From assembly GCF_024436435.1 (NCBI RefSeq), contig NZ_JAFMZP010000001.1:868001-932000 (forward strand): a stretch of 64,000 bases of DNA, in the 5' to 3' direction. The position numbers and the translations under genes were made by a program. Positions 35,625 through 44,807 of this stretch are shown here, one piece after another. Within the stretch, counting starts at the first letter, position 1. Each line of letters begins with the position of its first letter. The notes beneath the pieces are model-generated. The model was given only the letters and a program-made list of their open reading frames with translations. It did no database searches and was not told the origin of the DNA. The stretch is from Desertivirga xinjiangensis (GTDB taxonomy: Bacteria > Bacteroidota > Bacteroidia > Sphingobacteriales > Sphingobacteriaceae).

Positions 35625-36392
35625 ATGAATGTTTTAATAGTTGAAGATGAAGAGCTGGCTGCCAGCGAACTTCAAAATATGCTTAAGCAGATAGACTCGA
35701 ATATTGAGGTTCTCGCTATTCTGGGCACTATAGAATCGGCGGTCGATTGGTTGAATAAAAATTCGCCAGATATCATCTTCATGGATATCCATCTCGGTGA
35801 TGGTGAAAGCTTTGAGATCTTTCAGCAAACCAGTGTAAAATGCCCTGTGATCTTCACTACGGCATATGATCAGTACGCCCTTGAGGCTTTCAAGAATCAA
35901 GGAATCGATTATTTGTTAAAGCCTTTTGATAAATCGGATGTGGAGCAGGCGCTTAAAAAGTATTCCGGTCTGACCAGCATTTCTTCGGGTATCTCTGTTG
36001 GAATTGCTTCGCCTTTAGCTGCTAAACCTGCTGCCCAGCCTGGCAGAGAGCGAAACCGTTTTATGGTTAGTCTGGGCAGCCGTTTAAGGACAGTAGACGC
36101 AGAAGAAATAGCTTACTTCATGGCTGAAGGAAAATATCTTTATCTGTTTACGCGCAATGGAGAATCCTATATCCTGGAAGAAACAATTACCAGCCTGGCT
36201 CCTCAACTCTCAATGAAAAATTTTTTTAGGATAAACCGCAAGTTTATCATTCATATTCAATCTATTAAAGAGATGCTCAAACTTTCGCGGAACCGGATAA
36301 GGATCCAGCTTTCGCCTCCTCCGCCGGGAAATATTATGGTGGTAGTGAGTGAAGACAGGGCAGAAGAGTTTAGGTCGTGGTTGAATTTGTGA
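35625..36392 (+). CDS. LytTR-family response regulator
   Basis: A 255-residue regulator. The receiver domain (1-120) has the acidic pair in VEDEE and phosphoacceptor D54 (DIIFMDIHLGDG), with the switch lysine in YLLKPFD. A proline/alanine-rich linker follows (about 125-145). The C-terminal LytTR DNA-binding domain (about 148-250) includes VDAEEIAYFMAEGKYLYLFT and FFRINRKFIIHIQSI. It probably pairs with the LytS-type kinase at 26414 and may control the protease-SusCD unit that lies between them. Confidence 0.92.
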   Translation: MNVLIVEDEELAASELQNMLKQIDSNIEVLAILGTIESAVDWLNKNSPDIIFMDIHLGDGESFEIFQQTSVKCPVIFTTAYDQYALEAFKNQGIDYLLKPFDKSDVEQALKKYSGLTSISSGISVGIASPLAAKPAAQPGRERNRFMVSLGSRLRTVDAEEIAYFMAEGKYLYLFTRNGESYILEETITSLAPQLSMKNFFRINRKFIIHIQSIKEMLKLSRNRIRIQLSPPPPGNIMVVVSEDRAEEFRSWLNL

Positions 36393-36676
36393 GCGTCTAT
36401 GATTTGACCGGGCGTCGGGAATGGTGCTTTAACGAGTCTGAACCCACAGAGCGCTACGCTAACTCTATGACAGGCCTGGGGACAGGCGAGTCTATGGACA
36501 TGCACTGGAATGGTTATTAAATAACAGGTACCTGACCCCTACCAAGCCCGTACCAAATTCGGGAAATTGCCATAAAATCACGTGTTGAATAGCTGTTAGT
36601 TAAAAGTTGTTTTCAGCCGCTTCCCGGATAGCTTAAAGCCCTCGCAATACTCTCATCCGTGCTTAAATCTATAAAC
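36393..36676. other. Gene-free stretch before the FGE-like gene
   Basis: No convincing reading frame on either strand. The only structure noted is a small hairpin, GCCTG (36474-36478) with CAGGC (36483-36487). It may hold the end of the regulator transcript. Confidence 0.4.
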
Positions 36677-36718
36677 TTGTCGTTTACTAATATTAGTTAC
36701 ATTTGAATAAATATTAGT
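36677..36718 (+). promoter_or_regulatory. Promoter with embedded palindromic operator
   Basis: TTG at 36677-36679 and an exact -7 box TACATTTG at 36698-36705 are separated by 18 nt, good Bacteroidetes spacing. A perfect 12-bp palindrome, ACTAATATTAGT, occupies 36686-36697 between them, and a second AATATTAGT half-site lies at 36710-36718 over the likely start of transcription. This layout suits a repressor. Transcription would begin only about 10 nt before the FGE-like start codon. Confidence 0.6.
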
Positions 36719-36722
36719 CGCG

Positions 36723-37808
36723 ATGAAGATACTTTCCTGCAAAGCAGTAAGCTATATATTATTTACCGGATTGATCACCGTGCTTATTTCATCATGTGGT
36801 GAGTCTGGAAAGGCATCACAGCAATCAGGTGCGTCGGATTCTGTTGCTGTTAATACAGAAGGTAAGACCGATTCGCTTCATATAGGAATGGTGTGGGTTG
36901 AAGCAGGGGAGTTTGAGCAGGGCGGGGACAATGATCAGGCATCAGCCGATGAGTTTCCGAAACATAAGGTAAAATTGAAAGGGTTTTGGATCGATGCCAC
37001 AGAAGTGACCAATGCACAGTTCGCAAAATTTGTTAAAGCAACCGGCTATGTTACTACTGCTGAAAAGAAACCGGACTGGGAAGAGCTTAAAAAACAATTG
37101 CCTCCCGGAACTCCAAAGCCTGACGAGAGTGTGCTGGTAGCATCTTCATTGGTGTTTAATGCTCCCAAAACCCCAGTTCCCTTAAATGATTTTTCACAGT
37201 GGTGGGAATGGAAAGCTGGGGCAGACTGGAAGCATCCTGGCGGACCGGGAACTAATATCGAAGGAAAAGAGAATTACCCTGTGGTTCATATCTCCTGGTA
37301 CGATGCTCAGGCTTATGCTAAATGGGCTGGCAAACGCTTGCCTACCGAGGCCGAATGGGAATATGCTGCTCGGGGTGGCTTAAGAAATAATATTTATCCC
37401 TGGGGCAATGAATCAGTAAATACAGGGAAACCCAGAACAAACTTCTGGCAGGGACATTTTCCCGATAAGAATAGTCTTATGGACACGTATTATTTATCAG
37501 CACCGGTAAGATCTTTCGCTCCTAATGGGTATGGTTTGTACGATATGGCTGGTAACGTCTGGGAATGGTGTGCCGATCTCTATCATCACACTTATTATGA
37601 AGAGGTAAAAAATGGAGTGATCGATCCCCAAGGGCCCTCTACAAGTTTAGATCCGGACGAACCGGAGGCCAGCAAGAGAGTGTTACGAGGCGGTTCATTT
37701 TTATGCAATGATAGTTACTGCTCAGGATACCGGGTTGCCAGGCGCATGAAGAGCACGGAAGACAGCAGCATGGAGCATGTAGGTTTTCGATGCGTGACAG
37801 ACAAATGA
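36723..37808 (+). CDS. Formylglycine-generating-enzyme-like (SUMF1) lipoprotein
   Basis: A 361-residue lipoprotein (lipobox cysteine C25, VLISSC) with a full FGE-sulfatase domain from about residue 55: GMVWVEAGEFEQGGD, FWIDATEVTNAQFAKF, LPTEAEWEYAARGG, GNVWEWC and RVLRGGSFLCNDSYC. C328 and C333 in CNDSYC occupy the places of the two catalytic copper-binding cysteines of true aerobic FGEs. Many FGE-fold proteins in Bacteroidetes lack them, so this one may really oxidise a cysteine to formylglycine in sulfatases. No sulfatase gene is in the window. The CLC gene starts 6 nt after its stop, indicating co-transcription. Confidence 0.87.
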   Translation: MKILSCKAVSYILFTGLITVLISSCGESGKASQQSGASDSVAVNTEGKTDSLHIGMVWVEAGEFEQGGDNDQASADEFPKHKVKLKGFWIDATEVTNAQFAKFVKATGYVTTAEKKPDWEELKKQLPPGTPKPDESVLVASSLVFNAPKTPVPLNDFSQWWEWKAGADWKHPGGPGTNIEGKENYPVVHISWYDAQAYAKWAGKRLPTEAEWEYAARGGLRNNIYPWGNESVNTGKPRTNFWQGHFPDKNSLMDTYYLSAPVRSFAPNGYGLYDMAGNVWEWCADLYHHTYYEEVKNGVIDPQGPSTSLDPDEPEASKRVLRGGSFLCNDSYCSGYRVARRMKSTEDSSMEHVGFRCVTDK

Positions 37809-37814
37809 TTATGA

Positions 37815-39197
37815 ATGGATAAGGCGACATCAACGAAATCAGTAAAAGAAAACCTGGGCGAACAGCTAACTATTTTAAAGAACTTATTGAAATGGACCTT
37901 CCTGGTGATTCCGGTTGCGATAGCGTCGGGGGTTATGGTTGCCCTGTTTCTTACCTTATTACATGCAGCCATTGCATACCGCTTCAGTAATACCTGGCTA
38001 CTGTATTTACTGCCGCTTGCGGGAGTGCTGATCCATTTTATTTATCAAAAAGCAGGGAAGTCCTCAGAAAAGGGCAATAACCTGATAGTTGACGAGATCC
38101 ATGAGCCGGGCGCCGGAGTGCCAAAAAGGATGGGAATCATCATCTTAATCACTACGGTGATCACTCACTTGTTTGGCGGATCTGCGGGAAGGGAAGGTAC
38201 AGCAGTACAGATCGGAGGAAGTGTTGCATCGATGTTTTCCTCCTGGTGTAAGCTAAAATTCCCAGATACAAAGATTTTACTGACAGCGGGCGTTGCAGCT
38301 GCTTTTGGAGCAGTGTTTGGTACTCCGCTCACGGGTGCCATTTTTGCAATTGAAGTCTTGGCAATAGGTAGAATACAGTATTCAGCGCTGCTCCCATGTT
38401 TGATCGCCGGTATTATCGGCGACCTTACGGTGACTGCCCTGGGCGTACATCACACCACTTATCACATTGATATCATTCCTGCTGTTCCACATCTTTTTCT
38501 GGATTACTTTTCGTTAGATCTTTTATTGTTGGCAAAGATCTTCATTGCCTCCATAGGTTTTGGTCTGGCTAGCTATTTTTTTTCTGAACTTACTTATGGC
38601 ATTAAGAATTTGTTCCTGGAGCTTATCTCCAGGAAATGGTTGATTCCTGTTTTGGGTGGCGGGATCATCATTGCACTGACCTTTATACTGGGAAAACCCG
38701 ACTACCTGAGCCTTGGAGTTGATGCTGAATATTCAGGGGCGGTTACTATCAGCTCTGCATTCAAAGCCGGAGGAGCAGATTGGTGGAGCTGGTTCTGGAA
38801 AAGTGTTTATACCGCAATAACTTTAGGCAGCGGCTTTAAAGGGGGGGAAGTAACGCCTTTGTTTTATATCGGTGCAACTCTTGGAAATACTTTGTCTGAG
38901 ATTCTGAATGCGCCAACCAGCTTGCTGGCAGCTCTTGGTTTTATTGCCGTTTTTGCCGGAGCGACAAATACTCCCCTGGCATGTACCCTTATGGGAATAG
39001 AGCTTTTCGGGGGAGAATATGCTTTGTTTTACGCGGTTGCCTGTTTTACAGCCTACTATTTTAGCGGGCACTCTGGTATTTATACCTCTCAACGCATTGC
39101 GGTTTCTAAATCTAATGAAGGAGGTTCCCGATATACCACCCTGGGTGATATTATTAAACACAGAAGGAACCGAAGAAAAAACTGGTTTAAAAGATAA
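37815..39197 (+). CDS. CLC-family anion transporter (possibly fluoride type)
   Basis: A 460-residue membrane protein of the CLC family, with about ten or more helices. The gating-glutamate motif is [15 protein letters not shown] with E127. The later conserved region is [20 protein letters not shown]. Here the usual GREGP reads GREGT and the first selectivity segment is GAGVPKR, variations I associate with the CLC-F fluoride/proton exchangers rather than chloride types. This subfamily call is tentative. It follows the FGE-like gene by 6 nt and converges with the LysR gene at 7 bp. Confidence 0.87.
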   Translation: MDKATSTKSVKENLGEQLTILKNLLKWTFLVIPVAIASGVMVALFLTLLHAAIAYRFSNTWLLYLLPLAGVLIHFIYQKAGKSSEKGNNLIVDEIHEPGAGVPKRMGIIILITTVITHLFGGSAGREGTAVQIGGSVASMFSSWCKLKFPDTKILLTAGVAAAFGAVFGTPLTGAIFAIEVLAIGRIQYSALLPCLIAGIIGDLTVTALGVHHTTYHIDIIPAVPHLFLDYFSLDLLLLAKIFIASIGFGLASYFFSELTYGIKNLFLELISRKWLIPVLGGGIIIALTFILGKPDYLSLGVDAEYSGAVTISSAFKAGGADWWSWFWKSVYTAITLGSGFKGGEVTPLFYIGATLGNTLSEILNAPTSLLAALGFIAVFAGATNTPLACTLMGIELFGGEYALFYAVACFTAYYFSGHSGIYTSQRIAVSKSNEGGSRYTTLGDIIKHRRNRRKNWFKR

Positions 39198-39204
39198 TTT
39201 TTTG

Positions 39205-40101
39205 CTATTTCCGGTTGCGGAATAAATTTGAGAACTTGATAAATATGTCGGAAAGTCCGTCGACCATCCCATGTAAATGGATGAGATAAAAGAAACGGTC
39301 TATATTTAATCCTGCCACGTCGATGATCCGAAGTTCTCCAGAGTTTAACTCCCGAAGTATGGCATGAATAGAGATGAAGGCCACGCAGCTGGAATGAGAT
39401 AGATAGGATTTAATGGCTTCAGTACTTCCCAGCTGCATCTCTATTTGAAGGTCGGATAACTTTAATTTTAAGGGCTCCAGAAAATGTTCAAGTACTTCCA
39501 GGGTTCCTGAGCCTCTTTCTCTGAGGATCAGCGGTATTCTTTGCAATTGTTCCAACCTTATTTCTGCTGATTTAGCTAATGGGTGCTTATTGCTGCAAAC
39601 CAGCACTATTTCATCTTTTACGAATTCAGAATAACTGATCTGCGGGTTTTTGGTATGACCTTCTATTAAGCCGAGATCGATTTCTTTCTTGATAAGAGCT
39701 TGCTCAATAAGTTCGGTATTTCCATTGATCAGGTTGATTCTGATCCCCGGAAATTTATCGTGAAATTGCGCCAGCAGGGGCGGGATAAGGTATTGCGAAA
39801 TAGTAGTGCTTGCTCCAAGGCGGAGAATTCCATTGCTGCGATTGCTGATCGTATTAATTTCGAACTTTGCCTGGCGATAGATGGAGAATATCTGCTCGGT
39901 ATGCTTCAACAAGATACTTCCTGCCTGTGTGAGGGCGATACGATTTCCATTTCGTTCAAATAACTTTGCCTGGTACTCTTCTTCTAATTCGTGAATGTGT
40001 TTCGTTACTGCCGGCTGTGTGATGAAAAGCTCGTGTGCAGCCTTAGTGAAACTTAAACGCCTGGCAACAGTGTAAAATACTTCTAAGCGGAAATCGGCCA
40101 T
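39205..40101 (-). CDS. LysR-family transcriptional regulator
   Basis: A 298-residue LTTR starting at the ATG at 40101. The N-terminal winged helix is FRLEVFYTVARRLSFTKAAHELFITQPAVTKHIHELE. The effector-binding domain (about 90-298) follows, with typical segments such as LRLGASTTISQYLIPPLLAQF. A TTG nine bases upstream is in frame but overlaps a TAnnTTTG box (TAACTTTG, minus strand 40108-40115), so ATG 40101 is preferred. The sequence resembles the CysB/CbbR-like branch, but no target can be named. It is adjacent to, and reads in the same direction as, the FGGY kinase operon, after a 54-bp gap. Confidence 0.9.
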   Translation of the reverse strand: MADFRLEVFYTVARRLSFTKAAHELFITQPAVTKHIHELEEEYQAKLFERNGNRIALTQAGSILLKHTEQIFSIYRQAKFEINTISNRSNGILRLGASTTISQYLIPPLLAQFHDKFPGIRINLINGNTELIEQALIKKEIDLGLIEGHTKNPQISYSEFVKDEIVLVCSNKHPLAKSAEIRLEQLQRIPLILRERGSGTLEVLEHFLEPLKLKLSDLQIEMQLGSTEAIKSYLSHSSCVAFISIHAILRELNSGELRIIDVAGLNIDRFFYLIHLHGMVDGLSDIFIKFSNLFRNRK

Positions 40102-40155
40102 TTGCGACAAAGTTAGTAATAAGTAACAAGTTGTGAGCTTTAGAGATTAACCATG

Positions 40156-41670
40156 CTAAATGGTTATCTGCTCATTATTAGAACTTACAACTTTTTTCCA
40201 TTCCCCATACCAATTCTCCATTCCCTCTGCGTATTTGCCTTTGCTAACGGCAGATTTATGCCTATACAATGTTTTGATTTCTTCAAGACTGCTAAATACA
40301 CCTGAGCCGAGGCCTGCGAGGTAGGCGGCACCCAGGGCCGATACATCGGGCATTTGGCTATTGATAAGGGCATTGTCCAGGAGGTCGGCCAGGAAGCTTA
40401 AAACGAAATTATTGGAGGTCATTCCGCCATTAACCATAAGCTCTTTAATCTCAATTCCGGTATCTCCTTCCATAGCCTCTAAGACGTCTTTAATCTGGTA
40501 AGGAATACATTCCAGGGCAGCCCGGACGATATGATTTTTTGTGCAATTGAATGTTAAACCATTGATCGACGCTTTCCTGCTCATGTCCCAGTGCGGCGCT
40601 CCTAATCCGCTGAAGGCTGGTATCAGATACACTCCGTTATTATCGGTTACAGAAATGGCCATCTCTTCTGTCTGACGGCTGTCGGAAAAAAGTCCCAGTT
40701 CGTTCTTCAACCATTCGATACCTGAGCCGCAGGATACAATAACGCCTTCCAAAGCGTAATCGACCCTTTGCTCCGTACTCCAGCAAATGGTAGTGATCAT
40801 GCCCTGGGCTGAAGTTTTCGCCTCTGACCCAATATTCATCAGGACAGAGCAGCCGGTACCTAAAGTTGCTTTGGCTGTTCCTGGTAAAAAACAACCTTCT
40901 CCAAAAGCGGCTGCATGCGAATCTCCGATCATGGCAGCTATAGGCACGGCCTGACTAAACAGACCTTCAAAAGAAGATTCCCCGTACTGAAAAGCAGAAG
41001 GCTTAATGCCAGGGAGGTTGATACCTGCCAGGCCGAAGCTGTCAATTAACTGTTTGTCCCAATCGAGACTTTTGAGGTTAAAAAGCAAAGTTCGTGAGGC
41101 GTTGCTATGATCTGTAAGGTATTGTTCGCCACCTGTTAATTTGTATAGGAGCCAGGTATCTATCGTTCCAAAAAAAGCATCCCCTGACTGAATAGCCTTT
41201 TGAACGGTTTCATTATTCTGATTTAGCCAGATGAGCTTACTTCCTGAGAAATAGGGGTCGATAATGAGGCCGGTTTTGCTTTTGACCATTTCTTCCAATC
41301 CCTGCGCTTTAAGCTCAGAACAGATTTGGATAGAGCGCTTACATTGCCATACTACTGCATTATATAAAGGTTTTCCGCTTTTATCCCAAAGGACAAATGT
41401 TTCTCTCTGGTTGGAAATGCCGCAGGATTTGATCTCGGATAGGTCACCACCATTACCTTCGAAGGTCTTAAGGCAGGCCTGTACGGAGTCGATGACATTT
41501 CGGTAAATATCCTCTGGGTTTTGCTCCACCCAGCCACCTTCCAGGTAATGGGTTTTAAGAGGTACAGTAGCTTTGGCTAAAACCTGGCCTGTATGATTAA
41601 AAACAATTGTTTTTGTACTGCTTGTGCCCTGGTCAATGGCCAGGATTAAAGAATTTGTTCTTTTTGTCAT
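40156..41670 (-). CDS. FGGY-family carbohydrate kinase (glycerol-kinase-like)
   Basis: A 504-residue sugar or polyol kinase. The N-terminal phosphate motif is LAIDQGTSSTKTIVF, then GISNQRETFVLWDKSGKPL, the FGGY domain break near residue 255 (GDSHAAAFGEGCF), ALEGVIVSCGSGIEWL, and the C-terminal signature VNGGMTSNNFVLSFLADLL. It resembles glycerol kinase most, but its operon (isomerase, transketolase halves, sugar ABC importer) points to a ketose substrate. The start ATG shares its A with the TAA stop of the ABC permease gene, so translation is coupled. It is the last gene of a nine-gene minus-strand unit. Confidence 0.88.
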   Translation of the reverse strand: MTKRTNSLILAIDQGTSSTKTIVFNHTGQVLAKATVPLKTHYLEGGWVEQNPEDIYRNVIDSVQACLKTFEGNGGDLSEIKSCGISNQRETFVLWDKSGKPLYNAVVWQCKRSIQICSELKAQGLEEMVKSKTGLIIDPYFSGSKLIWLNQNNETVQKAIQSGDAFFGTIDTWLLYKLTGGEQYLTDHSNASRTLLFNLKSLDWDKQLIDSFGLAGINLPGIKPSAFQYGESSFEGLFSQAVPIAAMIGDSHAAAFGEGCFLPGTAKATLGTGCSVLMNIGSEAKTSAQGMITTICWSTEQRVDYALEGVIVSCGSGIEWLKNELGLFSDSRQTEEMAISVTDNNGVYLIPAFSGLGAPHWDMSRKASINGLTFNCTKNHIVRAALECIPYQIKDVLEAMEGDTGIEIKELMVNGGMTSNNFVLSFLADLLDNALINSQMPDVSALGAAYLAGLGSGVFSSLEEIKTLYRHKSAVSKGKYAEGMENWYGEWKKVVSSNNEQITI

Positions 41671-42644
41671 TACTCTGCTTTGGAGTTTACTTTATCAATA
41701 ATTACAGCCAGAAGGATCACAAATCCTTTTACCACCTGCTGCCAGAAGGGCGATACGTCAAGAAGTACTAATCCATTGTTTAGTACTCCGATAATGATTG
41801 CGCCAAGAACGGTTCCCATGATGGTTCCTCTTCCCCCGGAAAGGGAAGTGCCCCCAATTACCACCGCTGCAATAGAATCGAGTTCATAACTCATACCGGC
41901 GTTCGGTTGGGCTGAATCCAATCGTGAGGTAACCATGATTCCCCCGACAGCGGCCAGGGCTCCGGCTATCGTATAGACAATGATTTTAACTTTATTGATG
42001 TTGATTCCGGAAAGGCGCGAGGCATTTTCATTGCCTCCAATAGCATAAATGTAGCGTCCAAGGGAAGTTTTGTTGGTGAGAATGATGGAGGCTGCGATGA
42101 TGATCGCTGCAATCCACACCAAAACCGGGATGCCTAAAAACCATCCGGTGCCAATATAACCGAATTCATTTCCAAGGCTGGAAATAGGGTAACCTTTTGT
42201 CCATAACATGGTCAAACCACGGGCAATGGTTAACATAGCGAGGGTGGCAACAAAGGGCGGCACTTTAAATTTTGTAATTACCCAGCCGTTAAAGAAACCC
42301 AATGCTGAGCCGGTTAAAATTCCTGTAACTATAGTGCCCAGTATAGTAAAACCTATATACAGATCGTTGTCGGGCAGTTCAATGCCAAACTTCAAAAGGC
42401 CGGCTGCAATGGCACCACTTAAAGCCAGCATGGAACCTACAGAAAGGTCGATTCCTGCAGTAAGAACCACCAGGGTCATACCTACAGAAATACAAATGTT
42501 TACCGAGATCTGGCGTAACACATTCCATCCGTTATCTACAGTCAGAAATTTGTCTGAGAGTAAGCTTAACGCAAGGCAAAGTAAAAAGAGAGCTATGGAT
42601 GATTGGAATTTTGTGAGTGTTGAACGGTATTTAGAAATACTCAT
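41670..42644 (-). CDS. Sugar ABC transporter permease (RbsC-like)
   Basis: A 324-residue inner-membrane permease of the BPD_transp_2 / monosaccharide (CUT2) class, with about 8-10 helices. Characteristic segments are VGMTLVVLTAGIDLSVGSMLALSGAIAAG and the EAA-like loop GGNENASRLSGININKVKI. It partners the duplicated ATPase encoded directly upstream (11-bp gap). Ribose, xylose, autoinducer-2 and related small sugars are imported by this class. Confidence 0.92.
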   Translation of the reverse strand: MSISKYRSTLTKFQSSIALFLLCLALSLLSDKFLTVDNGWNVLRQISVNICISVGMTLVVLTAGIDLSVGSMLALSGAIAAGLLKFGIELPDNDLYIGFTILGTIVTGILTGSALGFFNGWVITKFKVPPFVATLAMLTIARGLTMLWTKGYPISSLGNEFGYIGTGWFLGIPVLVWIAAIIIAASIILTNKTSLGRYIYAIGGNENASRLSGININKVKIIVYTIAGALAAVGGIMVTSRLDSAQPNAGMSYELDSIAAVVIGGTSLSGGRGTIMGTVLGAIIIGVLNNGLVLLDVSPFWQQVVKGFVILLAVIIDKVNSKAE

Positions 42645-42655
42645 TTTAATATCTG

Positions 42656-44161
42656 TTAAATGGTTTTAGGGATTGCTGCCTTTAAAATATTGTCTTCGTT
42701 TGCTTCAGAAGAACTGAATTCAGCTGTGATCTTACCCTCCGACATCACCAGGACCCTGTCTGAGACAGCCAGGATTTCAGGCAATTCTGAGGACACTACA
42801 ATGATACCCAGTCCGGCTTCAGATAGTTCCATAATCAGTTTGTAAATCTCGTTCTTGGCGTTCGCATCTATTCCCCGGGTTGGTTCATCAAGCATCAGCA
42901 CTTTAGGTTTTGTGGCAAGACACCTGGCCAGAACTACTTTTTGCTGATTTCCGCCGCTCAGATTTTTTACCTGCTGATGGGGGGACGGGGTTTTGATGCA
43001 AAGCGATGCTGTGTATTTTTCAGCAAGCTGCATTTCTTTCCCTTTACTCAGTAAGCCAGCCTGCTGTATGTCATGAAGTGTACTGAGGCTGATGTTTGTT
43101 TTTACATCCAGGCCTAAAACCAAACCATCTTTTTTACGATCTTCCGGCACCAGTACAATGCCGGCTTTGATGGCCTGCTGCGGGCAATTTATTTTTAAAG
43201 GCTGGCCTTCCATAGTTATCACCCCATTGCTGGAGCTGTTATGTAAGCCGAGAATAGTCTCTAATAATTCTGTTCGTCCGGCTCCCATTAAACCAAAGAT
43301 GCCTAATATCTCACCGCTGTTCAGTTTTAATGAAACGTTATCAAGCAATACTTTTTTTGTGCCATTTTGGGTTGCGAGGCTCAGGTTACGGATATCCAGT
43401 AGTTCTCCCGTTGCGGATTCCCGGTGCACCTTGCTGATCGTTTTGATCTCACGGCCAACCATTTTTTTGATGATGGTGTCGTGATTTACCTCATCCATGC
43501 TACCACTTTCAGTAACCTGCCCGTCGCGGAGCACAATGTAACGATCGGCAATGCGGAACAGCTCATCCAGCTTATGCGAGATGTAAACAACAGCCCTTCC
43601 TTCGTTTCGAAGATCTTCGATAATACTGAAAAGGATCTCTACTTCGTGATCACTAATGGCGGATGTAGGCTCATCCATGATAATTACCTCCGAATCTGTA
43701 AGCAGTGCTTTTGCAATTTCCACAACCTGCTGCTGTCCTACTTTGAGATCCCGGATAAGGGTATCCGGACTAACATTTAATTTTAGTTTGTTTAGGAGCT
43801 CCTGCGTTTTTTGCTGCATAGCTTTTTTATCGAGGATATCCCAGCTGTTTACTATTTCCCTGCCCAGGAAAATATTTTCCCGGATACTAAGATCGGGGAT
43901 AAGGTTCAGTTCCTGATGGATAATTCCTATGCCGAGCTGCTGCGCTTCTTTCGGATTGGCAAAATGTACTTCTTGCCCCTTAAATATGATCCTTCCTTCA
44001 TAGTCAGGATATACTCCCGAAAGGATCTTCATCAAGGTAGATTTCCCTGCGCCGTTTTCCCCGATTATTGCAGTCACCTTTCCGCCTGGTAAATCCATGC
44101 TGACGTTGTTCAGGGCAATCACCCCCGAAAATCGTTTACCTATGTTTTCTGCTACTAACAT
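42656..44161 (-). CDS. Sugar ABC transporter ATPase, two cassettes (RbsA-like)
   Basis: A 501-residue duplicated ATPase. Cassette one has Walker A GENGAGKST, signature-like LKVGQQQVVEIAKALL and Walker B VIIMDEPTSAI. Cassette two has the degenerate Walker A GLMGAGRTE, intact signature LSGGNQQKVVLARCL and Walker B VLMLDEPTRGID. Asymmetric cassettes of this form define the CUT2 monosaccharide importers. It is co-directional with the permease and the DUF2291 protein. Confidence 0.93.
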   Translation of the reverse strand: MLVAENIGKRFSGVIALNNVSMDLPGGKVTAIIGENGAGKSTLMKILSGVYPDYEGRIIFKGQEVHFANPKEAQQLGIGIIHQELNLIPDLSIRENIFLGREIVNSWDILDKKAMQQKTQELLNKLKLNVSPDTLIRDLKVGQQQVVEIAKALLTDSEVIIMDEPTSAISDHEVEILFSIIEDLRNEGRAVVYISHKLDELFRIADRYIVLRDGQVTESGSMDEVNHDTIIKKMVGREIKTISKVHRESATGELLDIRNLSLATQNGTKKVLLDNVSLKLNSGEILGIFGLMGAGRTELLETILGLHNSSSNGVITMEGQPLKINCPQQAIKAGIVLVPEDRKKDGLVLGLDVKTNISLSTLHDIQQAGLLSKGKEMQLAEKYTASLCIKTPSPHQQVKNLSGGNQQKVVLARCLATKPKVLMLDEPTRGIDANAKNEIYKLIMELSEAGLGIIVVSSELPEILAVSDRVLVMSEGKITAEFSSSEANEDNILKAAIPKTI

Positions 44162-44177
44162 GTTGTCATTTGATAGC

Positions 44178-44795
44178 TTACTTTACTTCGAGAATAAGAG
44201 GGATCACCTCAATCGTATCGGGCAGGCTTCTGGCTTGATTCAATTCAATACATCCGGTAAAATCAACGATATCGCCTTGTTTCGCTTTCGCTTCAAAAGG
44301 CGGCAGTACCTCGGCTCTGATTAGTTTATTAAGCTCTTCCGAAACCGTATTCATATCCATGGTGGTGGTAAATTCGTCTACGGAAATAATGCCTGAGCCA
44401 TCCCGTGCGGCATTGCCTATGATATATTCGGTGGCAAGCGCAATTTGTGCGGAGCTGCCAGGAAGCGAGAGATAAGTATTGCTGTCATCGATCCTGGTAA
44501 TTTGCCCCTTACCTTTGACCATAAAAAAGCGGATGTCGCCGTTGTTTTGTGCGTGGGAATTGGAAAATGCCTGGCGTGGATTGTTTTTGAGATCTGCAAG
44601 AAGCTGGCTTAGGTCTAAAGCCTTATCTTTTCCGGCCGGTACCTTTTTGTACAGGAAGTCCTTTGCGTATGCATAGGCATCAAAAGCTTTTTCTTCAGTT
44701 TTTTTCATATCACTTAGCTTTTTCACATAAACTGAGTTATAGGCAAGTAATACAAAGCAGACAGCTATGAGCAGGTATTTAATTCCTTTCTTCAT
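44178..44795 (-). CDS. DUF2291-family membrane-anchored periplasmic protein
   Basis: About 205 residues from the ATG at 44795; a further ATG at 44804 is also possible. One N-terminal hydrophobic segment (residues about 4-22, without a lipobox cysteine) anchors the protein. The rest is soluble, with KVPAGKDKALDLSQLLADL and FTGCIELNQARSLPDTIEVIPLILEVK. I assign it to DUF2291, a family often found inside sugar ABC-transporter operons and of unknown function. Its place between the binding protein and the ATPase genes supports an accessory role in uptake. Confidence 0.75.
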   Translation of the reverse strand: MKKGIKYLLIAVCFVLLAYNSVYVKKLSDMKKTEEKAFDAYAYAKDFLYKKVPAGKDKALDLSQLLADLKNNPRQAFSNSHAQNNGDIRFFMVKGKGQITRIDDSNTYLSLPGSSAQIALATEYIIGNAARDGSGIISVDEFTTTMDMNTVSEELNKLIRAEVLPPFEAKAKQGDIVDFTGCIELNQARSLPDTIEVIPLILEVK

Positions 44796-44807
44796 ATGTA
44801 GCATCGT

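Noticed and set aside
40102-40110. TTG start three codons upstream for the LysR regulator
   Set aside because: It overlaps a -7 box (TAACTTTG), and the family start at MADFRLEVF fits the ATG at 40101.
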